This document shows, in pieces, positions 52,752 through 61,812 of a stretch of DNA of 64,000 bases. Position 1 is the stretch's first letter. Every line of letters begins with the position of its first letter. The notes below the pieces were generated by a model. The model worked only from the letters and a program-made list of their open reading frames with translations, did no database searches and was not told where the DNA came from. This DNA comes from Parvularculaceae bacterium (GTDB lineage: Bacteria > Pseudomonadota > Alphaproteobacteria > Caulobacterales > Parvularculaceae). The stretch is taken from positions 1-64,000 of the forward strand of contig JANQSJ010000011.1 in the NCBI GenBank assembly GCA_028284065.1. The letters run 5' to 3'. Made by a program: the position numbers and the translations under genes.

Positions 52752-55670
52752 ATGCGCGATGCTTGCATTGGATTTGCGATGGCGGGGGCCGGCATGGGGC
52801 GTTTCAATGGGATCTTGGGTTTTGCGCGCGCGCGCCGGAGCAGGCGCGCAGACTCTGGCCGGCTAGGTCGTCTCGGGGTCGCGGCGTTATTGCTCGGCGT
52901 CGTCGCGTTCGCTCCGACGGTCGAAGCGCAAAACGGCAAGGGGCAGCCCGACGCCCTGCCCTCGATCGCGGTCAAGACCAGCGATTTCGAGCTCAAGGAA
53001 GGCTTCTTCGACGTCTATACGGACCCAAAGACGGGCGAGGCTTATCTCGCCATCGACGAGGCGCGGCTGGGCGATGAGTTCATAAGTTTTTCGTACACGG
53101 AGAATGGTGTCCTCGAGGCCGGGCATTTTCGCGGCGCGTATCGCGACAACCGAATTCTTGCGTTTGAGCGCGCCTTTGACGCTCTGCATCTCGTGAACCG
53201 CAATACGCGGTTCTACTTCGATCCCGAAAATCCGCTTGCCCGCGCGTCAAATGCAAACGTGTCCGACGCGGTCCTCGCCGCGCTGCCGATCGTTGCGGAA
53301 GAAGGCCCGGCGGGCGCAAAGCGCTTACTTGTAAGGCTGGACGGCCTATTGCTGACCGACGCGCTTCATCCCGTCGCCGGCTTCGGACTGAGGGGCCCGA
53401 AGATCGCCAAGGATCGGACCGGCTATCGAGAGATCCGCAATTATCCGCAGAACACGGATTTCATCGTCAACTATGTCTTTGCGAGCAACAGTCCGCGCTT
53501 TGGAGCTTCCGACGCAGTCGCGGATCCGCGAAGCCTCACCGTTACGATGCAGCACTCGTTCATCGCGCTGCCGGAAGACGGATTTGAGACGCGTCTTGAC
53601 GACTATCGCGTGGGGTACTTCTCAGAACGCGTGACCGACCTGACCTCCGACGCGCCCGCGCCCTATCGCGATCTCATCAATCGTTGGCGGCTGGAGAAGA
53701 AAGACCCGGACGCGCCGCGATCGGACCCGGTCAAGCCAATCACCTGGTGGATCGAAAACACAACGCCGCTTGAATATCGCGAGACGATACGCGAAGCGGC
53801 GCTGACCTGGAACCAGGCGTTTGAAACGGCGGGCTTCACCAACGCCATTGAAGTGAAAGTCCAGCCGGACGATGCGGACTGGGACGCCGGCGACATCCGC
53901 TACAATGTCCTGCGCTGGACGTCTTCGCCAATACCGCCCTTTGGCGGCTATGGGCCGAGCTTCACCAACCCGCGCACAGGCGAGATTCTTGGCGCGGATA
54001 TCATGCTTGAATACTCGTTCCTGACCAATCGAAGCATCGCTGACGAAGTCTTCGGGCCGGGCCAGGCCGCCGGCGACGCGACGCCTGAGCGACTTTGGCG
54101 GGCTAGCGCGAGGACCGGCGCAGCGCCGGATTCGTCGCCTGCGGACGACGCTGATGAGCCGGCGCGGAAGCCGCAGAGCAAGTTGCGCAATCTCAGCGAA
54201 GACGCCGACGGTCCCGACGCGCGCTCGCAGATGCGTGAGAATGTCGGCGGCGCCGGCTGGCGGCGCGACGGCGGATCATGGACGCAAGACGAAGATGAGG
54301 GTGCGGGCCTCGCGTCAGGGGCGCGCGCGGAAGATGAAACAGACGCGATCGGCGGCCCGTTCGCGGACCTCTGGCGCAGGCCGTCAGCGCACGCCCCAAA
54401 GCGCCATTGCTCAATGTCCACCCACATGTCGCGCGAGCTGGCCTTCGGCCGCGCCGCGTTGCAGGCCGCAGGCGCTTCGGAAGAAGAAATGTCCCGAATG
54501 GTGAAAGAGGGACTCTACTATCTCATCATCCACGAGATCGGACACACGCTCGGGCTCAACCACAATATGAAGGCGTCGAGCCTCTACGGTCCGCGGGAGG
54601 TGCATGACGCGTCGGTGACGCAGGGCGCGCCGACAGCATCAATCATGGACTATCCGGCGATCAATATCGCGCCTCCGGGCGTCGCCCAGGGCGACTACTC
54701 CAATACGCGGCCCGGCCCTTATGACGACTGGGCGATCGAGTTCGGCTACCAGCCATCCTTCGATGATCCGGAGGCCGACGAACGCCGCCGCGCGGCGATC
54801 CTCGCGCGGGCCGCCTTGCCGGAGAACGCCTTCGGAAACGACGCCGACGACATGCGCGCGCCCGGCCGCGGCGTCGACCCGCGCGTCATGATCGGCGATA
54901 TGTCGAGCGATCCGGTCGCCTACGCCGTCGATCGCATGAGCGCCGTCGACGCGGCCCTTGCGGACATGGTCAAGCGCTATCGGGACGAGAACAGCTGGCA
55001 GGGGCTTGTCCGCCAGTACAGCGTCGCCTACCGCCAACGCGCGACGATGGCGGGCGTCATGGCGCGGCAGGTCGGCGGCGTTTACGTGGAGAGGCGCAAT
55101 CCTGGCCAGTACGCCGACGGGGAAGCGCCCTATACGCCGGTTCCGATCGAACGCCAGAAGGCCGCAATCAAAGCGCTTGGCGAAACGGTGTTCGCTGGCG
55201 ACGCGCTCTTTGTGCCGCAGGAGCTCGCCGCGCGCCTGCAACCGCAACGGCGAGGCTTTGATTTCATTCGCTCACGGAATGAAGATCCCAAGATACACAT
55301 CCAGGCATTCGGGATTCAACGGCAGGCGCTCGCCCAGCTAACGCATCCGGCGGTGATGCAGCGCCTCAGCGACACCGTCGCCTACGGCAATGAATATTCG
55401 CCTGCGGAGATGCTGACGGACCTGAACGACAAGATTATCGGCGCCGACCTCGTCGGACGGCCGAACACCTTCCGGCAGAACCTTCAGATCGTCTATGTCC
55501 AGTCGCTCATCTTCATGGCGCGCTCGCCCTTCTATGACCCGGTATCGAAATCCGCCGCGCTTGTGGCGCTTGAGGACATTCGTGGGCGGATGGGCTGGTT
55601 CAACTTCTGGCTACCGGCCGAGACGCGGGCCCACCGGCGCCATATCGCGCTGCTCTTGCGCGGAAGCTGA
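52752..55670 (+). CDS. Secreted zinc metalloprotease, DUF5117/DUF4953 type
   Basis: 972 residues from 52752; ATG 52794 (MGRFNGILGFARARRSRR) is an equally likely start. Signal peptide GVAALLLGVVAFAPTVEA. The DUF5117-like N-terminal domain (FFDVYTDPKTGEAYLAIDEARLG in two blocks) precedes the metzincin-like catalytic region with HEIGHTLGLNHN at about 594-605 (HExxHxxGxxH). Roughly residues 440-555 are a low-complexity acidic/Arg-rich insert just before the active site. Ends in the DUF4953-like C-terminal helical part. Exported peptidase of unknown target. Confidence 0.9.
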   Translation: MRDACIGFAMAGAGMGRFNGILGFARARRSRRADSGRLGRLGVAALLLGVVAFAPTVEAQNGKGQPDALPSIAVKTSDFELKEGFFDVYTDPKTGEAYLAIDEARLGDEFISFSYTENGVLEAGHFRGAYRDNRILAFERAFDALHLVNRNTRFYFDPENPLARASNANVSDAVLAALPIVAEEGPAGAKRLLVRLDGLLLTDALHPVAGFGLRGPKIAKDRTGYREIRNYPQNTDFIVNYVFASNSPRFGASDAVADPRSLTVTMQHSFIALPEDGFETRLDDYRVGYFSERVTDLTSDAPAPYRDLINRWRLEKKDPDAPRSDPVKPITWWIENTTPLEYRETIREAALTWNQAFETAGFTNAIEVKVQPDDADWDAGDIRYNVLRWTSSPIPPFGGYGPSFTNPRTGEILGADIMLEYSFLTNRSIADEVFGPGQAAGDATPERLWRASARTGAAPDSSPADDADEPARKPQSKLRNLSEDADGPDARSQMRENVGGAGWRRDGGSWTQDEDEGAGLASGARAEDETDAIGGPFADLWRRPSAHAPKRHCSMSTHMSRELAFGRAALQAAGASEEEMSRMVKEGLYYLIIHEIGHTLGLNHNMKASSLYGPREVHDASVTQGAPTASIMDYPAINIAPPGVAQGDYSNTRPGPYDDWAIEFGYQPSFDDPEADERRRAAILARAALPENAFGNDADDMRAPGRGVDPRVMIGDMSSDPVAYAVDRMSAVDAALADMVKRYRDENSWQGLVRQYSVAYRQRATMAGVMARQVGGVYVERRNPGQYADGEAPYTPVPIERQKAAIKALGETVFAGDALFVPQELAARLQPQRRGFDFIRSRNEDPKIHIQAFGIQRQALAQLTHPAVMQRLSDTVAYGNEYSPAEMLTDLNDKIIGADLVGRPNTFRQNLQIVYVQSLIFMARSPFYDPVSKSAALVALEDIRGRMGWFNFWLPAETRAHRRHIALLLRGS

Positions 55671-55733
55671 CCCGCAGCCCCCGCCGATGAGAGCGCGAAG
55701 CGACTGTCCGCGCGCGGCGGCAAGAAGTGAAAT

Positions 55734-55810
55734 TGGTAGCGGGGGCGAGACTTGAACTCGCGACCTCCGGGTTATGAATCCGGCGCTCTCACCAACTGAG
55801 CTACCCCGCC
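55734..55810 (-). tRNA. tRNA-Met (CAT), elongator
   Basis: 77 nt including an encoded CCA. The acceptor GGCGGGG pairs with CCCCGCT; the D arm contains AGCTCAGTTGGTGAGAGC, the anticodon loop TTCATAA gives CAT, and the T arm contains GTTCAAGTC. The first pair is G-U, not the C-A mismatch of an initiator, so this is an elongator tRNA-Met. A CAT-reading tRNA-Ile is less likely from the acceptor sequence. Confidence 0.96.
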
Positions 55811-55908
55811 CCGCCGAAGCTCGGCGAAGCGGTGCATATACTGAGGCGCGCTCGCCCGGACAAGCGTGAATTGGACGCGCTTGCCGACAGACGCGCGCCA
55901 GATGCCGC

Positions 55909-57030
55909 CTATTCCTCAAATGGCTCCTCGTCCGGTCCGGGCTCGGGCGGCACGATACGCGCGATAAGCCCTTCCTTCGGAAACGGGGCCACGAGAACCC
56001 GCCGCACGGCGTGCCATCCCGCGCCGAGGAGCACCATCGCGCCGCCGAGGGACAGAAGCGTCACCGCGCCAATCCAAGCGCCGCTGAGGCCGGTCTCGCG
56101 CACCAGAATGGCGATAGCGATGGCCGCGGAAATGAGGCCGGACACCAGAAGCGCCCGGCGATTGATCAGCAGGGAAAGGATGGCGAATGCGCTGACGACT
56201 ATGAGGGTCATGAGCGCCGCTGCGCCGCTGCCGGCCGTGATTGCGCCGTTCGCCAGAGAATCTCCGCCTACGAGCGTGATCACCGAATAGAAGATCAGTG
56301 GCGCGGCGAAGAAGTGGAGCCAGAACGCATTGTCGGAATAGCGCGTGCGCCGGGCCGGATCGCGCGCATCGAAAAAGACGCCAAGCGCGAACAGGAACGC
56401 GCCCGCCAGGAACATCACGGCGACAGCCGCGTTTGTCAGCGCGTCAGCGTTCACATACGCAATGCCGGCGATGGCGGTCAGGACGACGCAGACGCCCGCC
56501 AATCCCATCGCGAAGGGCAGCCGCATACGGAAATAATAGGCGAAGATGGCGAGCGTAGTTGCGCCGGCGACGGCGAACGGCATCGCCCGCAGGACATCGC
56601 CGGCCTCCCGCGCGCTATCGATATCGCCGCCGAGGCTCAGGGCATAGGCGCCGGCGACGCCGCCGGAGAAAAACTGAACGAACGCCAGCAGGATGACGAT
56701 AGACGGCAGAAACAGCCGGCGTCCGCGGGCGAAAAACTCCGCCAACAGCCACATGACCGCGGCGTTAAAGAACGCTGCGCCCACGAACGGCCAGCCGGCG
56801 CGGCGAAAGCTCCCCGGATCATCGAAGTCAAAAACGCCGCTGACCTCAGACCCAACGACCAAGAAGGAGAAGAGCCCGAGCCCGCCGGCGAACAGGCCAA
56901 GGCCGATGCTAAGGAAGACGTCGTGAAAATTGCGAATGAAGCGAAGCTCTTCCTCGCCCACGGGCCGCGCCTCGCGGGTCAGGTCCGGCGCCGCATAGCC
57001 GCCCGCCGTCGCGTCAAGCTGATAGGTCAT
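55909..57030 (-). CDS. Multi-pass membrane protein, unknown function
   Basis: 373 residues from ATG 57030; a GTG at 57054 is possible. About ten hydrophobic segments run from residue 40 to 345, beginning FHDVFLSIGLGLFAGGLGLFSF, with short acidic loops and an acidic C-terminus (PPEPGPDEEPFEE). It resembles DUF2157-like or related integral membrane proteins, but I cannot assign a family. It stands alone between the tRNA and the FAD oxidoreductase. Confidence 0.75.
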   Translation of the reverse strand: MTYQLDATAGGYAAPDLTREARPVGEEELRFIRNFHDVFLSIGLGLFAGGLGLFSFLVVGSEVSGVFDFDDPGSFRRAGWPFVGAAFFNAAVMWLLAEFFARGRRLFLPSIVILLAFVQFFSGGVAGAYALSLGGDIDSAREAGDVLRAMPFAVAGATTLAIFAYYFRMRLPFAMGLAGVCVVLTAIAGIAYVNADALTNAAVAVMFLAGAFLFALGVFFDARDPARRTRYSDNAFWLHFFAAPLIFYSVITLVGGDSLANGAITAGSGAAALMTLIVVSAFAILSLLINRRALLVSGLISAAIAIAILVRETGLSGAWIGAVTLLSLGGAMVLLGAGWHAVRRVLVAPFPKEGLIARIVPPEPGPDEEPFEE

Positions 57031-57147
57031 GGAGCGTCGCGTCCCTTCTTCCACGTCCTGTCAAAATATGGGCTTGCGCGTTAGCGAACAACCAAGCCGG
57101 CGCTCCCTTCGGCGGACGCCCGGGGCGACCCGTCGCGTATGACGAGG

Positions 57148-58302
57148 TTAATCAATCATTTCCGACACATAAGCGGCGATTGCGAGGCACGAGGTGAGGC
57201 CCGGCGATTCCATGCCGTAAAGGCCGACATAACCTGCATCCCCATGGATCGCCGGCCCGAAAATCCGAAAGTCGCCTTCCTCGCCCGGGCCGGTCGTCTT
57301 CGGCCGCTGTCCGGCATAGCCGGGAATGAGCCGCTCGGCGTCGAGGTCCGGCCAGAACCGGCGGCACTGGTTCGCGAAGTCCTCCCGCCGGCCTTCGTCG
57401 ACCGCATAGTCGCCGAGCGCCGCATCCCAGGAAATGTCAGGCCCGAGCCGTCCCTGCCCGCCGAGGTCGCGCGTGTAGTGGACCCCCTGGCTGTCCGGCA
57501 TGTGAAGGGGATAAATGAGGCGGGAGAACGGCGGCTTTCCGCCGTAGACGAAGTATTGGCCCGTCGCTGGACGCTGCGCAGGGATGAAGTCCGCATTAAG
57601 GCCTTCGATGGATCGCGCGACTGCGTCCGCATAAAGCCCGGCGCTGTTAACGACGAGCGCGCAGTCGAGCGCCATTGCGTCCGCGCCGCCGATGTCGAGA
57701 CGGACGCGTCCGTTCGCCGCCAGTCCTCCAATGACAGGCGCGGAGCGGGCGAACGCCCCGCCCGCGTCTTCGAAGTCGCCCAGGAGCGCGAGCATCAGCC
57801 CGTGGCTGTCTACAATGCCGGAGGATGGCGACCGGATAGCGGCGTAGGCGGAAAGGCCCGGCTCCAGCGCCTCCGCCGCCTTGCCGCTGATAAGCTCAAG
57901 ATCGTCGACGCCGTTCGCCGTCGCCGTTTCGATGATTTTCCGAAGCTTGTCGACGCCGTCTTCGTCATGAGCGACGATGAGCTTTTCGCAGTTGAGATGG
58001 CCAACGCCGTGCGCGCGCGCATAGGCGTAAAGCATCTGTTTGCCGGGATGGCAGAACCGCGCCCTGAGGCCGCCCGGCCGATAATAGATGCCGGCATGGA
58101 TGACTTCTGAGTTACGCGACGAGGTGACGGACCCGAAAGTCTCTTCGCGCTCCAGGAGCACCACCTCTCGTCCTTTCAGGCTAAGCGCGCGCGCAATCGC
58201 AAGCCCGATGACGCCCGCGCCGATGACCGCGACGTCGACGCGCTCGGCCGCATCGCTTCGACCGTCCGCCGCCGGCCGGGTCAGTTGGTTGTCGCCACCC
58301 AT
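57148..58302 (-). CDS. FAD-dependent oxidoreductase, L-2-hydroxyglutarate oxidase-like
   Basis: 384 residues of the DAO fold. FAD-binding VAVIGAGVIGLAIARALSLKG at 24-44 and SSRNSEVIHAGIYYRPGGL, a signature of the LhgO/L2HGDH group, are present. So are GIVDSHGLMLALL, LVVNSAGLYADAVAR and the C-terminal YVGLYGMESPGLTSCLAIA. Likely oxidises L-2-hydroxyglutarate or a related 2-hydroxyacid. It overlaps the YkgJ-like gene by 22 nt. Confidence 0.9.
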   Translation of the reverse strand: MGGDNQLTRPAADGRSDAAERVDVAVIGAGVIGLAIARALSLKGREVVLLEREETFGSVTSSRNSEVIHAGIYYRPGGLRARFCHPGKQMLYAYARAHGVGHLNCEKLIVAHDEDGVDKLRKIIETATANGVDDLELISGKAAEALEPGLSAYAAIRSPSSGIVDSHGLMLALLGDFEDAGGAFARSAPVIGGLAANGRVRLDIGGADAMALDCALVVNSAGLYADAVARSIEGLNADFIPAQRPATGQYFVYGGKPPFSRLIYPLHMPDSQGVHYTRDLGGQGRLGPDISWDAALGDYAVDEGRREDFANQCRRFWPDLDAERLIPGYAGQRPKTTGPGEEGDFRIFGPAIHGDAGYVGLYGMESPGLTSCLAIAAYVSEMID

Positions 58303-58649
58303 TCGGGATCGTCCTGAACCTCACGCTCGAACTTCAGGAACTCATAATAGCCGCACCGCGACTGGGTCGGGAACTCACGGCAGATCCCCGGCCTGGCGTG
58401 GTAGACGGTGCAATTACGCGTCTCCTTGTCTAGGAACATGCACGACGTCTCGAAGTGCTCGTCCTCCGTATGCTTCAGAACACGCGGGCTGTCCTTATCG
58501 CCATATTCGGTAAATTTCTTCTTGGCCTTTTCAGGCGTCAAATCGAAATGCTTGGCGAGCCGCTTTACGTCTTCCTTGGTTACCGGGATATGCGCGTAGG
58601 AGCAGCAATACGCGACGCACTTGAGGCAGTTGTAGTGTTTGCGGGGCAT
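58281..58649 (-). CDS. YkgJ-family cysteine-cluster protein
   Basis: 122 residues. The cysteine pattern CLKCVAYCC at the N-terminus plus Cys in TSCMFLD, NCTVYHARPGICREF and SRCGYY matches the zinc/iron chelatase-like CxxxCxxCC family (UPF0153/YkgJ), a putative metal- or Fe-S-binding protein. The stop lies within the N-terminal codons of the oxidoreductase gene, so the two are co-translated. Confidence 0.9.
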   Translation of the reverse strand: MPRKHYNCLKCVAYCCSYAHIPVTKEDVKRLAKHFDLTPEKAKKKFTEYGDKDSPRVLKHTEDEHFETSCMFLDKETRNCTVYHARPGICREFPTQSRCGYYEFLKFEREVQDDPEWVATTN

Positions 58650-58711
58650 GCGCGCATGTCCTTCCGATCCGAACGGGTCGCTTATCTCTTTAAGCGTCAG
58701 TTTGCCGTGAC

Positions 58712-58743
58712 CCGCAACCGGCCGGCCGGGCCGACGGTTGCGG
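58712..58743. terminator. Hairpin downstream of mnmA
   Basis: ccgcaaccg (58712..58720) and cggttgcgg (58735..58743) form a perfect 9-bp stem with a 14-nt GC-rich loop. It lies 38 bp after the mnmA stop and upstream of the YkgJ gene. There is no U-tract on either strand, so its role as a terminator is uncertain. Confidence 0.35.
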
Positions 58744-58780
58744 AATTTGGCTTCGATACGTTTGTGTTGGCGCGATGGGA

Positions 58781-59977
58781 TTAGGCGGCCGCGATCATTG
58801 GCTCGGCCCCGACAATCCAGCCGCCGCCGAGCACGCGCTCGCCATCATCGCCGTAAAAGACGCAGGCCTGTCCCGGCGAAACGCCTTCTTCAGGCGTGTC
58901 AAGCGCAACCGCCACTGATTGCGCCGGATCGCCGCTGCGGACGAGCCGCGCCGGCGCCGGCGGCCGAGTGGACCTCACTTTTACCCCGATCGGCGCCTCG
59001 CGCGCGGCCGCGTCGGCGAGGTCTCCGTCGCCAATCCAGGAAACGTCTTTGAGGCGGATTTGCGCGACCCGCAACGCTTCGCGCGGGCCGACGACAACCT
59101 CGCGCCGCGCCGCATCGATCTTGACGACATAAAGCGGATCGCCGGTCGCAACGCCGAGGCCGCGGCGCTGTCCGACCGTATAGTGCACGACGCCCGGATG
59201 CCGCCCGAGCACCTCGCCGCGTAGCGTCACAATGTCGCCGGGCGCCGACGCCTCCGGCCGCATGCGCGCGACCACTTGCGCGTAGTCGCCGTTCGGCACG
59301 AAGCAGATGTCCTGGCTGTCGGGCTTCGCCGCAACGGGCAAGTCGAACTTGGCCGCGAGCGCTCTGGTCGCCGCCTTCGGCAGGCCGCCGAGCGGAAAGC
59401 GCAAAAAGTCGAGCTGTTCGCGCGTGGTCGAGAACAGGAAATAGCTCTGGTCTTTTTCAGGGTCAGCCGCGCGTCGGAGCTCCGGCCCGGCCGGCCCGAC
59501 GACCCTGCGGATGTAGTGGCCTGTCGCCATCGCCGCCCCGCCGAGCTGGCGCGCGGTCGACAGAAGGTCGCGGAACTTTACCCGTTCATTGCACCTGACG
59601 CAGGGGATCGGCGTCGCGCCGGCCAGATACGTATCGGCGAAGTCGTCGATCACCTCCTGGGAGAAACGGTCTTCATAATCGAGCACATAGTGCGGGATGC
59701 CGATGCGATCCGCGACATTGCGGGCGTCCTGAATATCCTGGCCTGCGCAGCACGCGCCTTTGCGCTGGATCGCTTCGCCATGGTCGTAAAGCTGAAGCGT
59801 GACGCCCACGGCATCATAGCCTGCGGCTTTGACGAGCGCTGCGGCCACAGAGGAATCGACGCCCCCCGACATCGCCACAATGACGCGCGCGCCCCTTGGC
59901 ACGCCAAGGTCGAGAGCGGCGGGGTCCAGCGTCGCCGGGTCGAGATCAGCGAGAATATTACAGGTCGAAGTCGTCAT
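58781..59977 (-). CDS. mnmA: tRNA-specific 2-thiouridylase
   Basis: 398 residues from ATG 59977. Inserts sulfur at U34 of Lys, Glu and Gln tRNAs. PP-loop [15 protein letters not shown], catalytic Cys in [11 protein letters not shown], second Cys in [12 protein letters not shown], and [11 protein letters not shown] are all present. A frame upstream to 60061 is open but lacks the conserved start context. Divergent from sciP. Confidence 0.96.
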   Translation of the reverse strand: MTTSTCNILADLDPATLDPAALDLGVPRGARVIVAMSGGVDSSVAAALVKAAGYDAVGVTLQLYDHGEAIQRKGACCAGQDIQDARNVADRIGIPHYVLDYEDRFSQEVIDDFADTYLAGATPIPCVRCNERVKFRDLLSTARQLGGAAMATGHYIRRVVGPAGPELRRAADPEKDQSYFLFSTTREQLDFLRFPLGGLPKAATRALAAKFDLPVAAKPDSQDICFVPNGDYAQVVARMRPEASAPGDIVTLRGEVLGRHPGVVHYTVGQRRGLGVATGDPLYVVKIDAARREVVVGPREALRVAQIRLKDVSWIGDGDLADAAAREAPIGVKVRSTRPPAPARLVRSGDPAQSVAVALDTPEEGVSPGQACVFYGDDGERVLGGGWIVGAEPMIAAA

Positions 59978-60126
59978 CGCGGCGGATTTAGGCGCCTTCC
60001 GCCCGGAACGCCAGCCCGACCGAAAGCGCGCTGCGCCTGGCCTTGCCCCACGCGGGATCAAGAGGTTTCGCGAAAATTTACCCTAAACTGGTTAGCTGGC
60101 GTCAATAATTGAACCTATTCAAAGGG

Positions 60127-60141
60127 TTAGGTTCGAGTTTA
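60127..60141 (+). promoter_or_regulatory. Candidate CtrA-like box upstream of sciP
   Basis: TTAG-N7-TTTA resembles the full CtrA site TTAA-N7-TTAA (6 of 8 positions) and stands 78 bp before the sciP ATG. SciP expression is CtrA-dependent in Caulobacter, so a site is expected here. The match alone is weak. Confidence 0.35.
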
Positions 60142-60218
60142 CCAACCCGCTGAACCCTATCTTAAAAGCGCCCGCCTAGGTTCCTCGCCAGTTGCGTACC
60201 ACGAGGAATAGCGCCGCC

Positions 60219-60509
60219 ATGAGCACCTTAGCCCAAAAGGCAGACGAGAAGCCGCAAGCCGAGCCTTATGTCATTGGCCCGGACGGGCTTCCCTTAACCC
60301 TGGCCGATCTTCCGCCGGCGACGACGAAGCGCTGGGTCATTCGCCGCAAGGCCGAGGTCGTCGCCGCTGTCCGAGGCGGATTGTTGACGCTGGAAGAAGC
60401 GTGCGAGCGCTACCAGCTCACGATGGAGGAGTTCTTGAGCTGGCAAAAGGCGATCGACCAATACGGCCTTCCGGGCCTGCGCGCGACGCGTCTGCAGCAG
60501 TACCGCTGA
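60219..60509 (+). CDS. sciP: SciP, CtrA inhibitor (DUF1153)
   Basis: 96 residues from ATG 60219. The HTH protein of the DUF1153 family reads LPPATTKRWVIRRKAEVVAAV, GLLTLEEACERYQLTMEEFLSW and YGLPGLRATRLQQYR, nearly the same as known SciP proteins. SciP binds CtrA and stops it from activating transcription in cells before division; it also binds DNA. A strong indicator of the CtrA cell-cycle circuit in this organism. Confidence 0.95.
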   Translation: MSTLAQKADEKPQAEPYVIGPDGLPLTLADLPPATTKRWVIRRKAEVVAAVRGGLLTLEEACERYQLTMEEFLSWQKAIDQYGLPGLRATRLQQYR

Positions 60510-60549
60510 CGCGCTGGCGGTTCTTCGGCCCGTCCGGGTACGGCGAATG

Positions 60550-60579
60550 CGCCCCGATCGCCTGACGCGCATCGGGGCG
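60550..60579 (+). terminator. Terminator after sciP
   Basis: cgccccgat (60550..60558) and atcggggcg (60571..60579) form a perfect 9-bp stem with a 12-nt loop, followed by acttcaatttt. It is 40 bp downstream of the sciP stop, on the same strand. Confidence 0.65.
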
Positions 60580-60687
60580 ACTTCAATTTTCCAGAAATAA
60601 AGTTCCTTTGCCGGTCGCGCCGATAGCGCGCCGGTCGATCGCGCCCTATAGTCGCCGCCAAGGGGCTGGAAGGGTGTTTGCGCCGGC

Positions 60688-61812
60688 ATGATGAAGTTCA
60701 TTGCGTCCGACGTCGCGGCCGCCGAAGCCAAGGCGCGGCGGGCGTTCGGCGACAAGCTTGTCGTTTTATCCGTGCGCGATCTTCCAAGCGGCGATGTGGA
60801 GCTGGCCGCTTCGGACCGCGAGGAGTCGGGCGGCTCGCCCCCGCCCTCCAGCTTCGGCGCGCGCGCGCCGGCCTCGATTAGCGCCCGACCGGACCATGGC
60901 GGGGCCGGCGCCCGCCTCAATGAACCGATCGAACGAAAATTCGGCGAAGAAAACCTCGCATCGCTGCGCGGGCGCCTGTCGAGCGGCAAGGGCAGGAAGC
61001 CCGGTCGCGCCCGGGCGTCGCATGACCGCCCGCCGATGACGGCGTCCGGCGACGGCGTCGCCGACGTCCTTTCCGCGCACGGGGTCGGCGATGACCTGCG
61101 GCGCGCCATCATCGCCGGCGCGCATGACGCGCGCATCGACGACCCGTTAGTGCGGCTTGAGACGGGGCTGGAGGCCGCGTTCGATTTCGCGCCGCTCAAC
61201 ATTGCGGGCGGCGGCGCGCCGATCATGCTGGTCGGCCCAACGGGCGCCGGCAAAACGTCCTGCGCGGCGAAGCTCGCCGCGCTCGCCATTTCCGCGACCG
61301 GGTCGGCGTTTATGATGACGGCCGATGTGGGCCGCGCCGGCGCAATCGAGCAGCTCCAGACCTATGGCGATACGCTGGGGGCGGACTATTACATTGTCGA
61401 AACGCCGCAGGAGGCCGAACGCACGCTGCGCTCCAAGCGCCCTTCCGGGCCTATCGTATTTGACACTCCCGGCATCAGTCCCTTTGACCCCGGCGATATC
61501 GCCGCCCTGCGCAGCTTTCGCGAAGCGACGGCGGCGGAGCCGATCCTGGTGCTGCCGGCGAGCGGCGACGCGGCTGAATACGAAGACTGGGCGACGGCGT
61601 TCGCGGATTTCGGCGTGCGCCGGATCATCCTGACGAAGTTCGACGCGACGAAGCGGGTCGGCGCCGGCCTGACGGCGGCGTTCTCCGGCGGCCTGTCGCT
61701 GGCGCAGTTCTCCGAAACGCCGTTTATTTCCGAAGGGCTGATCGACGCCTCGCCGGATTTCCTTGCGCGCCGGCTCTTAGCGAGCCGCCCCGGGCGCATC
61801 ACCGCCAGCTAG
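60688..61812 (+). CDS. flhF: FlhF-like SRP-family GTPase
   Basis: 374 residues. The N-terminal MMKFIASDVAAAEAKARRAFGDKLVVLSVR region is typical of FlhF (B domain), then a variable linker of about 90 residues, then the NG domain: VGPTGAGKTSCAAKLAALA (P-loop), MMTADVGRAGAIEQLQTYGDTLG split around the insertion-box region, VFDTPGISPFDPGD (G3) and ILTKFDATKRVGAGL (TKFD, G4). FlhF sets the position and number of polar flagella. No flhA or fleN is adjacent, so the link to flagella is by family only. Confidence 0.88.
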   Translation: MMKFIASDVAAAEAKARRAFGDKLVVLSVRDLPSGDVELAASDREESGGSPPPSSFGARAPASISARPDHGGAGARLNEPIERKFGEENLASLRGRLSSGKGRKPGRARASHDRPPMTASGDGVADVLSAHGVGDDLRRAIIAGAHDARIDDPLVRLETGLEAAFDFAPLNIAGGGAPIMLVGPTGAGKTSCAAKLAALAISATGSAFMMTADVGRAGAIEQLQTYGDTLGADYYIVETPQEAERTLRSKRPSGPIVFDTPGISPFDPGDIAALRSFREATAAEPILVLPASGDAAEYEDWATAFADFGVRRIILTKFDATKRVGAGLTAAFSGGLSLAQFSETPFISEGLIDASPDFLARRLLASRPGRITAS

